From contig DEMH01000009.1 in assembly GCA_002354805.1 (NCBI GenBank), forward strand, positions 62,001 to 126,000: 64,000 nucleotides of DNA, in the 5' to 3' direction. The position numbers were made by a program, and so were the translations under genes. Positions 53,391-61,974 of the stretch are shown piece after piece; the first letter of the stretch is position 1, and every line of letters starts with the position of its first letter. Source of the DNA: Gammaproteobacteria bacterium UBA2675. Its GTDB lineage: Bacteria; Pseudomonadota; Gammaproteobacteria; Pseudomonadales; Pseudohongiellaceae. The notes beneath the pieces were generated by a model. The model ran no database searches, had not been told where the DNA came from, and worked only from the letters and a program-made list of their open reading frames with translations.

Positions 53391-53777
53391 ATGTCAACGA
53401 TAAAAGCTCCTCCCATATATAAAGTTGCAGCCTTCCAGCTGTTGTTTTTGTTGCTAATCAGTGTTTTAGCAGCGATTCTGGCTGGCTGGGTCAGTGCGTA
53501 TTCTTTACTGATCGGTGGTTTGATTTCTTTGATTCCGGGCACGCTGTTTGCGAGCCGGGTTTTCAAGTACCGGGGCGCGAGAGCGGCCCAAATGATCGCG
53601 CGAGAGGTTTACCGCGGCGAGGCCATAAAATGGTTTCTTACCGGGTTGGGTTTTGCACTGAGCTTTATATACGTAGAACCCTTGAATGTAGTGGCTTTAT
53701 TTTCAGGATTTGTCCTGGTTCATCTGGCTGGCGTCGTAGTGTTTGTACGCCTGATCAGGTCGCCGGACAACTCGTAA
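53391..53777 (+). CDS. atpI: ATP synthase accessory subunit I
   Basis: A 128-residue membrane protein with four hydrophobic helices, first gene of the atp operon. The AtpI family assists assembly of the c-ring. Its place ahead of atpB, its size and the basic loop FKYRGARAAQMIAREVYRGE between helices two and three support the call. The ATG at 53391 is used; a GTG at 53382 is possible. Sequence conservation in this family is low. Confidence 0.88.
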   Translation: MSTIKAPPIYKVAAFQLLFLLLISVLAAILAGWVSAYSLLIGGLISLIPGTLFASRVFKYRGARAAQMIAREVYRGEAIKWFLTGLGFALSFIYVEPLNVVALFSGFVLVHLAGVVVFVRLIRSPDNS

Positions 53778-53808
53778 AATCGGCGAACTGACAAGTACAT
53801 AACGACTC

Positions 53809-54672
53809 ATGGCAGAATCAAACTCAGCAGGCTTCACCCTGCCCGAATACGAAAGCGGCACCGAATACATCGGCCACCACCTGGGATTCCTGAAATACGG
53901 TCAGTTGCCCGACGGCAGCTGGGGCTTCGCGCACAGCATTGAAGAAGCCAACGCAATGGGGTTCTGGTCCATCCACGTTGACTCCATGTTGATGTCGGTT
54001 CTACTTGGCATCATTTTCATGGGCCTGTTCTACTTCGTCAGCCGCAAAGCCACGTCCGGTGTTCCAACTGGTTTACAGAACGGCGTGGAATTTCTGGTTG
54101 AAATGGTGCAGGGCACCATTAAAAACACCTTCTTTGCCAAAAATAATCTGATCGGTCCGCTGTCGCTGACCATCTTCTGCTGGATCTTCATGATGAACCT
54201 GATGGATCTGGTGCCGGTGGACTGGATTCCACTGCTGGCGCAGGTGATCGCTCAGGACAGTCATTTGTACTTCAAGGCTGTACCGACCACCGATATCAAC
54301 ATCACAGCTGCTTTCGCGCTGAGTGTGTTTATACTGGTCATTTTCTACAGCATCAAAATCAAGGGCATGGGTGGCTTCCTGGGCGAATTTGCCTTCCACC
54401 CCTTTGGCAAGTGGGCCCTGCCGCTGAACCTGGTGATGGAAATCCCCAGCTTCCTGGCCAAACCGGTCTCACTGGCACTGCGTCTATACGGCAACCTGTT
54501 TGCCGGTGAAATGATCTTCCTGGTAATTGCACTGGTTGGCTGGTTCCAGCTGCCGCTGCACTTTGCCTGGGCCGTGTTCCACATCCTGATCATCACGCTG
54601 CAGGCGTATCTGTTCATGATGTTGACCATTGTTTATCTGAACCAGGCTCATACCAAGCCAGAGGCTCATTAA
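53809..54672 (+). CDS. atpB: ATP synthase F0 subunit a
   Basis: Stator-side proton half-channel (287 aa). The essential Arg is in SLALRLYGNLFAGEMI, and the family region MDLVPVDWIPLLAQ is present. Several membrane helices lie from about residue 65 on. The ATG at 53809 gives a hydrophilic N-terminal extension (about 60 residues) usual in marine gammaproteobacteria. A 70-bp gap with an ACCTTTA repeat separates it from atpE. Confidence 0.97.
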   Translation: MAESNSAGFTLPEYESGTEYIGHHLGFLKYGQLPDGSWGFAHSIEEANAMGFWSIHVDSMLMSVLLGIIFMGLFYFVSRKATSGVPTGLQNGVEFLVEMVQGTIKNTFFAKNNLIGPLSLTIFCWIFMMNLMDLVPVDWIPLLAQVIAQDSHLYFKAVPTTDINITAAFALSVFILVIFYSIKIKGMGGFLGEFAFHPFGKWALPLNLVMEIPSFLAKPVSLALRLYGNLFAGEMIFLVIALVGWFQLPLHFAWAVFHILIITLQAYLFMMLTIVYLNQAHTKPEAH

Positions 54673-54742
54673 ACGCTTTTAGTTAGACCTTTAAGATCAG
54701 CAAAACCTTTAGATCAACCTTTAGTGAAACTTGGAGAAAAAA

Positions 54743-54988
54743 ATGGAAACTATTCAGGCATTTTCAGCAATCGCAATTGCCCTCATCTTCGGTCTGTGTG
54801 GTGCTGGCACCGCGGTAGCTTTCGGTAACCTGGGTGGCAAGTTGATTGAAAGCTCAGCACGTCAGCCAGAACTGGCGCCAAAACTGCAGGTTCAGTTCTT
54901 CCTGGTTGCTGGTTTCGTTGACGTAATCTCCATCATCGGCGTGGGTGTATCGTTCCTTGTTATGTTCGCGAACCCATTCATGGGCTAA
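54743..54988 (+). CDS. atpE: ATP synthase F0 subunit c
   Basis: An 81-residue hairpin of two membrane helices forming the rotor ring. The polar loop ARQPEL and the proton-carrying Asp in GFVDVISIIG are as in E. coli; the residues around it fit a proton, not sodium, ring. GGAG lies 7 nt before the ATG at 54743, which is preferred over an in-frame TTG at 54731. Very high expression is expected, in line with the strong ribosome binding site. Confidence 0.97.
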   Translation: METIQAFSAIAIALIFGLCGAGTAVAFGNLGGKLIESSARQPELAPKLQVQFFLVAGFVDVISIIGVGVSFLVMFANPFMG

Positions 54989-55044
54989 TCACGCGCTTGA
55001 AGACTAGCTTCAAGCCACGCGAATACTGACGCAGAGGTAACAAC

Positions 55045-55515
55045 ATGAATCTTAACGCAACCATAATCGGCCAATCGATTGCCTTTGCCGTGTTTGTATG
55101 GTTCTGCCTGAAGTATGTGTGGCCACCGATCACACAGGCACTGGCGGAGCGGCAGAAGAAAATCGCCGAGGGTCTGGAAGCGGCGGATCGTGCCCAGCGT
55201 GATCTGAGCCTGGCTCAGAACAAGGCGGCCGATGATCTGCGCGAAGCCAAGATCAAGAGCGCCGAAATCATCGATATGGCGAACAAACGCGCCAACCAGA
55301 TCGTTGATGAAGCCAAAGAAAAAGCACGTGACGAAGGGCAGCGCCTGATTGCTGGCGCCAAAGCTGAAATCGAAATGGAAGTTCAGCGCGCCAAAGAAGA
55401 GTTGCGTGCACAAGTCGCAGCCATTGCCATTGCGGGTGCCGAGAAGATTCTCGAAAGCTCAGTGGACAAGGCTGCCAACGAAGAGCTGGTTAAGAAACTC
55501 GCTTCTGAGTTATAG
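55045..55515 (+). CDS. atpF: ATP synthase F0 subunit b
   Basis: Peripheral stalk subunit (156 aa): one N-terminal membrane helix (about 5-25, ending FCLKYVWPPI) and a long coiled-coil helix rich in Ala, Lys and Glu (30-150). The length equals E. coli subunit b. It lies between atpE and atpH with gaps of 56 and 11 bp. Confidence 0.97.
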   Translation: MNLNATIIGQSIAFAVFVWFCLKYVWPPITQALAERQKKIAEGLEAADRAQRDLSLAQNKAADDLREAKIKSAEIIDMANKRANQIVDEAKEKARDEGQRLIAGAKAEIEMEVQRAKEELRAQVAAIAIAGAEKILESSVDKAANEELVKKLASEL

Positions 55516-55526
55516 GCGAATAAACG

Positions 55527-56063
55527 ATGGCAGAGTCAATTACATTAGCCCGGCCCTATGCCAAAGCAGCATTTGAAGTTGCCCTGGCAGACAAGGCACT
55601 GGCGCAGTGGTCAGAAATGTTGACCACATTGGCCGCAGTCAGCGCCGACGCCAAAGTCAGCAGCCTGTTGAAAAACCCGGCACTGACTGCAAAGCAGCAA
55701 TCCGATGCCCTGCTGGAGATCTGCGGTGACGCAATCTCTGACAAAGGTCAGAACATGATCAAACTGCTGGCTGAAAACCGCCGGTTGGGCCTGGTGGTCC
55801 AGATCAGACAGATCTTTGAGGTATTCAAAGCGGCCCAGGAAAAGAGCATCGATGTAGATGTTGCCACTGCGTTCGAGCTGAGTGACGCGCTGGTGGAGCA
55901 ATTGACACAGGCATTGCAGAAACGCCTGGATCGTCAGGTCAAATTGCACGCCCATGTCGATCAGCGACTGATCGGAGGCGCCGTTATTCGAGCAGGTGAT
56001 ACTGTCATCGACAATTCTGTTCGAGGAAAACTGAACAAATTAGCCGAATCATTGAGTTCCTAG
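55527..56063 (+). CDS. atpH: ATP synthase F1 subunit delta
   Basis: A 178-residue stalk subunit that joins b to the alpha3beta3 head. N-terminal ARPYAKAAFEVAL and the C-terminal region HVDQRLIGGAVIRAGDTVID are the family signatures. It follows atpF and precedes atpA by 25 bp in the standard order. Confidence 0.97.
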   Translation: MAESITLARPYAKAAFEVALADKALAQWSEMLTTLAAVSADAKVSSLLKNPALTAKQQSDALLEICGDAISDKGQNMIKLLAENRRLGLVVQIRQIFEVFKAAQEKSIDVDVATAFELSDALVEQLTQALQKRLDRQVKLHAHVDQRLIGGAVIRAGDTVIDNSVRGKLNKLAESLSS

Positions 56064-56088
56064 ACCACCTGGGAATGAGGGAAAAAGC

Positions 56089-57633
56089 ATGCAACAACTG
56101 AATCCGTCAGAAATCAGTGAAATTATCAAGCAGAGAATCAACAGTCTCGACGTTTCTGTGCAGGCCAAAAACGAAGGTACTATTGTCAGCGTTTCTGACG
56201 GTATCGTACGTATTCATGGTCTCGAAGACGTCATGTACGGTGAGATGATCGAATTCGATGGTGGCCTGTTCGGTATGGCACTTAACCTGGAGCGTGACTC
56301 CGTGGGTGCAGTCGTACTGGGTGACTATCAGGGTCTGGCAGAAGGTCAGTCCTGCCGTTGTACCGGTCGTATTCTGGAAGTACCGGTCGGACCGGAAATG
56401 GAAGGTCGAGTCGTTGATGCGCTGGGTAACCCCATCGACGGTAAAGGTGCAATTGACGCCAAGCTGACCGCTCCGGTAGAAAAAGTGGCACCTGGTGTAA
56501 TCGCGCGTCAGTCAGTTGACCAGCCAGTGCAAACCGGTCTGAAAGCAATCGACGCGATGGTGCCGATTGGTCGTGGTCAGCGTGAGTTGATCATTGGTGA
56601 CCGTCAGGTTGGTAAAACAGCCGTAGCCATCGACGCCATCATCAACCAGAAAGGCAAAGGCGTTAAGTGTGTCTACGTTGCGATTGGTCAGAAGCAGTCT
56701 TCTATCGCCAACGTGGTAAGCAAGCTGGAAGAGCATGGCGCCATGGAGTACACCGTAGTCGTTGCCGCTTCTGCTTCAGATCCCGCCTCCATGCAATACC
56801 TGGCACCTTACTCAGGCTGCTCCATGGGCGAGTACTATCGTGACCGTGGTCAGGACGCACTGATCATTTATGATGACCTGACCAAACAGGCCTGGGCCTA
56901 TCGTCAGATCTCTCTGCTGCTGCGTCGTCCGCCAGGCCGTGAAGCGTATCCTGGTGACGTATTCTACTTGCACTCACGTTTGCTGGAGCGTGCATCACGC
57001 GTTAACGCCGACTATGTAGAGCAGTTTACCAACGGTGAAGTGAAAGGCCAGACTGGTTCACTGACAGCACTACCAATTATTGAAACACAAGCTGGTGACG
57101 TATCTGCTTTTGTTCCGACCAACGTGATTTCCATCACCGACGGTCAGATCTTCCTGGAGACCGACCTGTTCAATGCCGGTATTCGTCCTGCGATCAACGC
57201 GGGTCTGTCGGTATCCCGGGTAGGTGGTGCGGCTCAGACCAAGATCATCAAGAAGCTCGGTGGTGGTATTCGTATCGCCCTTGCTCAGTATCGTGAGCTG
57301 GCAGCATTTGCCCAGTTTGCATCTGATCTCGACGAAGCGACCCGCGCTCAGCTGGAACACGGTCAGCGCGTAACCGAGCTGATGAAGCAGAGCCAGTACA
57401 CACCGCTGTCAGTTGCGGAAATGGGTCTGGTACTGTTTGCTGCCAACGAAGGCTTCCTGAAAGATGTAGAGCTTCAGAAAGTTGTAGCCTTCGAAAAAGC
57501 ACTGCTGTCTTACGCTAACAGCCAGCACGCAGAACTGCTTGCCAGCATCAACCAGAAACCAGACTACAACGACGAGATTGCTGCCAAGTTCAAGGCTTTG
57601 ATCGAGCAGTTCAAATCAACTCAGACTTGGTAA
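56089..57633 (+). CDS. atpA: ATP synthase F1 subunit alpha
   Basis: Non-catalytic nucleotide-binding subunit (514 aa). Walker A is GDRQVGKTAVAID, and the signature PAINAGLSVSRVGGAAQ is present. Length equals the E. coli protein (513). A GAGGG-type ribosome binding site precedes the ATG. Confidence 0.98.
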   Translation: MQQLNPSEISEIIKQRINSLDVSVQAKNEGTIVSVSDGIVRIHGLEDVMYGEMIEFDGGLFGMALNLERDSVGAVVLGDYQGLAEGQSCRCTGRILEVPVGPEMEGRVVDALGNPIDGKGAIDAKLTAPVEKVAPGVIARQSVDQPVQTGLKAIDAMVPIGRGQRELIIGDRQVGKTAVAIDAIINQKGKGVKCVYVAIGQKQSSIANVVSKLEEHGAMEYTVVVAASASDPASMQYLAPYSGCSMGEYYRDRGQDALIIYDDLTKQAWAYRQISLLLRRPPGREAYPGDVFYLHSRLLERASRVNADYVEQFTNGEVKGQTGSLTALPIIETQAGDVSAFVPTNVISITDGQIFLETDLFNAGIRPAINAGLSVSRVGGAAQTKIIKKLGGGIRIALAQYRELAAFAQFASDLDEATRAQLEHGQRVTELMKQSQYTPLSVAEMGLVLFAANEGFLKDVELQKVVAFEKALLSYANSQHAELLASINQKPDYNDEIAAKFKALIEQFKSTQTW

Positions 57634-57669
57634 GACCAGGACCTGGATAGATAAGGTAGGCGGTGAATT

Positions 57670-58530
57670 ATGGCTGGTGGTAAAGAGATTCGAGGCAAGA
57701 TCTCCAGCATTAACAATACGCAAAAGATTACCAGTGCCATGGAAATGGTGGCTGCATCCAAAATGCGTAAGGCGCAGGACCGTATGGCCGTAGGCAAACC
57801 CTACGCCACACATATCCGGAATGTAATCGGACATGTTGCCAACGCGAATCCGGAGTATCGTCACGTCTATTTCACCAACCGTGAAGTAAAGCGTGTTGCC
57901 TACATCGTTGTGTCTACAGACCGTGGCTTGTGCGGCGGTCTGAACATCAACGCATTCAAGGCAACCGTCAAGGATGTGGCTGAATGGCGTAAACAGAATG
58001 TCGAAGTGGAATTCTGTGCAGTTGGCGCCAAGGCAGCGGCCTTCTTCAACAGCTACGGTGGCAAAGTGGTTGCTTCGGTTCGTGGTCTGGGTGACGCACC
58101 CGAGCTCAACCAGGTAATTGGCGCCGTGAAGGTGATGCTGGACAAGTTTGAGAATGGTGAAATTGACCGGCTGTATCTGGTCAGCAACCAGTTCGTCAAC
58201 ACAATGACTCAGAAGCCTGTTGTTGCTCAGCTGCTTCCGCTGGAAGCATCCGACGACTCTGAACTGAAGCATCATTGGGACTACATCTACGAACCTCAGG
58301 CCGAAGCGCTGCTGAATGGCCTGTTGACGCGCTACCTAGAAACTCAGGTGTATCAGGCAGTCGTGGAAAATATTGCCAGTGAACAGGCAGCGCGAATGAT
58401 CGCGATGAAGAACGCAACTGAAAATGCCGGTGAGCTGATCGAGAAACTGGGCCTGATCTACAACAAGGCACGTCAGGCATCGATCACGCAGGAGCTGTCG
58501 GAAATCGTCGGTGGCGCGGCAGCGGTTTAA
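57670..58530 (+). CDS. atpG: ATP synthase F1 subunit gamma
   Basis: Central rotor shaft (286 aa). The N-terminal helix IRGKISSINNTQKITSAMEM and the C-terminal helix AARMIAMKNATENAGELI form the coiled coil; the Rossmann-like middle includes STDRGLCGGLNIN. Length equals E. coli gamma (287). It stands 36 bp after atpA, preceded by a GGTAGGCGGTG sequence as ribosome binding site. Confidence 0.98.
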   Translation: MAGGKEIRGKISSINNTQKITSAMEMVAASKMRKAQDRMAVGKPYATHIRNVIGHVANANPEYRHVYFTNREVKRVAYIVVSTDRGLCGGLNINAFKATVKDVAEWRKQNVEVEFCAVGAKAAAFFNSYGGKVVASVRGLGDAPELNQVIGAVKVMLDKFENGEIDRLYLVSNQFVNTMTQKPVVAQLLPLEASDDSELKHHWDYIYEPQAEALLNGLLTRYLETQVYQAVVENIASEQAARMIAMKNATENAGELIEKLGLIYNKARQASITQELSEIVGGAAAV

Positions 58531-58593
58531 GGCTCACAGCATAATCAGTCATTAACAGAATTGAAGATCAGGAAAATTTAAGAGGAACCGGAC

Positions 58594-59997
58594 ATGAGTA
58601 GCGGTCGTATCGTACAAATTATCGGTGCAGTTATCGACGTACAATTCCCTCGGGAAGAAGTACCTCGTATCTATGATGCACTGTCCGTCGAAGGCGGCGA
58701 AATCACACTTGAGGTGCAGCAGCAGTTGGGCGACGGCATCGTACGTACCATCGCGATGGGCAGTACCGAAGGTCTGCGTCGTGGACTGGATGTGACCAAT
58801 ACAAAGGCGCCTGTTTCAGTACCGGTTGGTAAAGAAACACTGGGCCGTATCATGGACGTACTGGGTCGCCCGATCGACGAGCGCGGCGACATCGGTGAAC
58901 AGGAGCGTATGCCCATTCACCGTAAGGCTCCTGCTTACGATGAGCTGTCAGCATCCAATGAACTGCTGGAAACAGGCATCAAGGTTATCGACCTGATCTG
59001 TCCGTTTGCCAAAGGTGGTAAGGTTGGTCTGTTCGGTGGTGCCGGTGTTGGTAAGACCGTTAACATGATGGAGCTGATCAACAACATCGCCAAGGCTCAC
59101 TCTGGTCTGTCAGTATTTGCTGGTGTGGGTGAGCGTACTCGTGAAGGTAACGACTTCTATCACGAAATGCAGGAATCCAAGGTTATCGACATGGATGACC
59201 TGACCAACTCCAAAGTGGCGATGGTTTACGGCCAGATGAATGAGCCGCCCGGTAACCGTCTGCGTGTGGCACTGACTGGTCTGACCATGGCCGAAAAATT
59301 CCGTGACGAAGGTCGTGACGTACTGTTCTTCGTCGACAACATCTACCGTTACACACTGGCCGGTACTGAAGTATCTGCACTGTTGGGTCGTATGCCTTCA
59401 GCGGTAGGTTACCAGCCAACACTGGCGGAAGAGATGGGTGTACTGCAGGAGCGTATTACTTCCACCAAGACCGGTTCCATCACGTCAATCCAGGCCGTTT
59501 ACGTACCTGCGGACGACTTGACCGACCCGTCACCAGCGACCACTTTCGCTCACCTGGACGCAACCGTGGTACTGTCACGTTCCATCGCCGAGCTGGGTAT
59601 CTACCCGGCGATTGACCCGCTGGATTCCACCTCCCGTCAGCTGGATCCGCTGGTTATCGGTCAGGAGCACTACGAAGTAGCGCGTGGTGTGCAATCAGTT
59701 CTGCAGCGTTACAAGGAACTGAAAGACATCATCGCGATTCTGGGTATGGACGAACTGTCTGAAGAAGACAAGCAGATCGTTGCCCGTGCTCGTAAGATCC
59801 AGCGCTTCCTGTCTCAGCCATTCTTCGTGGCAGAAGTATTTACCAACACACCCGGTAAGTACGTTTCTCTGAAAGACACGATTGCTGGCTTCAAAGGCAT
59901 TCTGAACGGCGATTACGATCACATTCCGGAGCAGGCCTTCAACATGGTCGGCACCATCGAAGAAGCCGTGGAAAAAGCAGCCAAGCTCAAAGGCTGA
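58594..59997 (+). CDS. atpD: ATP synthase F1 subunit beta
   Basis: Catalytic subunit (467 aa). Walker A GGAGVGKTVNMMELI, catalytic Glu in GERTREGNDFY, Walker B region DVLFFVDNIYRYTLAG and the signature PSAVGYQPTLAEEMG. AGAGGAA precedes the ATG at 58594. Codon use here is strikingly uniform (CGT, GGT), as expected for a highly expressed gene. Confidence 0.98.
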   Translation: MSSGRIVQIIGAVIDVQFPREEVPRIYDALSVEGGEITLEVQQQLGDGIVRTIAMGSTEGLRRGLDVTNTKAPVSVPVGKETLGRIMDVLGRPIDERGDIGEQERMPIHRKAPAYDELSASNELLETGIKVIDLICPFAKGGKVGLFGGAGVGKTVNMMELINNIAKAHSGLSVFAGVGERTREGNDFYHEMQESKVIDMDDLTNSKVAMVYGQMNEPPGNRLRVALTGLTMAEKFRDEGRDVLFFVDNIYRYTLAGTEVSALLGRMPSAVGYQPTLAEEMGVLQERITSTKTGSITSIQAVYVPADDLTDPSPATTFAHLDATVVLSRSIAELGIYPAIDPLDSTSRQLDPLVIGQEHYEVARGVQSVLQRYKELKDIIAILGMDELSEEDKQIVARARKIQRFLSQPFFVAEVFTNTPGKYVSLKDTIAGFKGILNGDYDHIPEQAFNMVGTIEEAVEKAAKLKG

Positions 59998-60073
59998 TGC
60001 CAACCCGGGCCCAGGCAGCAGGAAACCGCTGCCTGGCGGTAAGCCCTGACAGCGTTGCAAAGAGATAAAGATT

Positions 60074-60487
60074 ATGGCGATGACTATGCATTGTGACATC
60101 GTAAGTGCAGAAAAACAGATTTTCTCTGGCCTGGTAGAAATGGTAGTAGCTACCGGTACCCTGGGTGATCTGGGTGTGGCCCCAGGCCATGCGCCGCTGC
60201 TGACCGAACTGATTCCCGGCCCGGTACGTTGCGTGCTGCGCGATGGCGGTGAGGAAATCTATTATGTTTCTGGCGGCTATCTGGAAGTACAGGCAGGAAC
60301 GGTTACGGTTCTGGCTGATACGGCAATCCGTGCTGGAGACGTAGACGAAGCTGCTGCCCAGCAGGCAATCGAAGACGTACAGAAAGCCATTGCGAATAAA
60401 GACTCAGAATTCGAGTACTCACGTGCGGCGACACAGCTCGCTGAAGCCGTGGCTCAGTTGCGTGCTTTGAAACAGCTTAAGAAATAA
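60074..60487 (+). CDS. atpC: ATP synthase F1 subunit epsilon
   Basis: A 137-residue regulatory rotor subunit: an N-terminal beta-sandwich (about 1-88, with VATGTLGDLGVAPGHAPLLT) and a C-terminal two-helix inhibitory arm. It ends the atp operon, with a strong terminator 46 bp downstream. ATG codons at 60074, 60080 and 60086 all lie in frame; the first is preceded by AGAGATAAAG. Confidence 0.96.
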   Translation: MAMTMHCDIVSAEKQIFSGLVEMVVATGTLGDLGVAPGHAPLLTELIPGPVRCVLRDGGEEIYYVSGGYLEVQAGTVTVLADTAIRAGDVDEAAAQQAIEDVQKAIANKDSEFEYSRAATQLAEAVAQLRALKQLKK

Positions 60488-60532
60488 CATTGAATACATG
60501 ATCGACCTTGTCTAACAGGGTCCAATCACGGT

Positions 60533-60565
60533 AAAAAGGGTAGCCAGAGTGCTACCCTTTTTTTT
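60533..60565 (+). terminator. Rho-independent terminator of the atp operon
   Basis: Perfect stem GGGTAGC (60538-60544) with GCTACCC (60551-60557), 6-nt loop, extended by A5/T5 pairing and followed by T8 (60558-60565). The glmU ATG is only 11 bp further on, so glmU either relies on read-through or on a promoter just upstream. Confidence 0.93.
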
Positions 60566-60576
60566 GGATCAAATAA

Positions 60577-61953
60577 ATGAATACAGATGTCATTGTGCTG
60601 GCTGCGGGTAAAGGCACCCGCATGTACTCCGACAAACCTAAAGTATTGCACGAGCTTGCCGGGCGACCCATGCTCACTCATGTTTTGCATGCCGCCAGGC
60701 AGCTCCAGGCTCGCAAAACATGCGTCGTAACAGGTTTTCAGTCTGATCTGATCCGAAATCATTATTCTTCGGCCAACGATGTCGGCAATCTTGTCTGGGT
60801 TATGCAATCAGAACAGCTGGGCACTGGGCATGCAGTCATGCAGGCAGTACCAGAGCTGACCGATGATGACGCCATTGTTTTGATTCTTTACGGCGATGTG
60901 CCGCTGATTCAACCTGAATCCCTGCGAGGATTGACTGAGCTGGCAGAAACGCACGGGATCGCCGTGCTTACTCTGCAAACCGAAAACCCTTTTGGTCTGG
61001 GACGCATTCTGCGCAATGATGACGGACATGTTGTAGGCATTGTTGAGGAGAAAGACGCCACGGACGAGCAGCGCCAGATCAAGGAAATTAACACAGGCAT
61101 TATGGCGTTCAGGGCCGGGCTGCTGAAAAAAACACTAACCCAGCTCAATACCAATAATGCGCAAGGGGAATATTACCTGACAGACACTGTCGCAATAGCG
61201 AATGCTGCAGGTGTCACAATCGCTGCTCTGCAGACTCAGGACGAACACCAGGTGCAGGGCGTCAACAATCGACTCCAGTTAGCTGAACTGGAGCGCGCCT
61301 ACCAAACCCGCAAAGCACGCGAATTAGCACTGAAAGGGGTAACCATCATGGACCCTGGTCGCGTCGATATACGTGGTGAGGTCACCATCGGTCGCGACAG
61401 CATGCTGGACATTAATGTGATCCTGCAGGGTAAAGTCAGCATTGGCGATAACGTCGTTATAGGGCCCAATGTCACAATCATCGACAGCAGCATTGGTAAC
61501 AACGTTCACATACTGGCAAACAGTCATATTGAAGGTGCTACCCTATCTGATAGCAGTCACGTTGGACCATTTGCGCGTTTGCGACCGGGCACAGCACTGG
61601 GTACCGGCAGCAAGATCGGCAACTTCGTTGAAACCAAAAAAGCGACACTTGGCACTGGAAGCAAAGTAAATCATCTAAGTTATATTGGTGACTCTGAGAT
61701 TGGTGAGCACGTCAACGTAGGTGCAGGCACTATCACCTGTAACTATGACGGTGTTAACAAAGCTAAAACCGTCATCAAGGATGGTGCGTTTATTGGTTCC
61801 AATACCGCACTCGTCGCGCCCGTCACGGTAGGCAGACAAGCGACCGTGGCTGCAGGATCAGTCATTACCAGCGACGTACCAGACAAGGACCTGGCGGTCG
61901 CCAGAGGTCGGCAGAAGAATATCAGTGGCTGGCAGCGCCCAGTCAAAAAGTAA
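60577..61953 (+). CDS. glmU: Bifunctional UDP-GlcNAc pyrophosphorylase / GlcN-1-P N-acetyltransferase
   Basis: A 458-residue enzyme making UDP-GlcNAc for peptidoglycan and LPS. The N-terminal uridylyltransferase has LAAGKGTRMYSDKPKVLHEL and YGDVPLI; the C-terminal left-handed beta-helix acetyltransferase has hexapeptide repeats and CNYDGVNKAKT. It lies directly after the atp terminator and 21 bp before glmS, which makes the precursor two steps earlier. The atp-glmU-glmS order is widespread. Confidence 0.97.
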   Translation: MNTDVIVLAAGKGTRMYSDKPKVLHELAGRPMLTHVLHAARQLQARKTCVVTGFQSDLIRNHYSSANDVGNLVWVMQSEQLGTGHAVMQAVPELTDDDAIVLILYGDVPLIQPESLRGLTELAETHGIAVLTLQTENPFGLGRILRNDDGHVVGIVEEKDATDEQRQIKEINTGIMAFRAGLLKKTLTQLNTNNAQGEYYLTDTVAIANAAGVTIAALQTQDEHQVQGVNNRLQLAELERAYQTRKARELALKGVTIMDPGRVDIRGEVTIGRDSMLDINVILQGKVSIGDNVVIGPNVTIIDSSIGNNVHILANSHIEGATLSDSSHVGPFARLRPGTALGTGSKIGNFVETKKATLGTGSKVNHLSYIGDSEIGEHVNVGAGTITCNYDGVNKAKTVIKDGAFIGSNTALVAPVTVGRQATVAAGSVITSDVPDKDLAVARGRQKNISGWQRPVKK

Positions 61954-61974
61954 CTCAATAAAAAGGACTAAATC

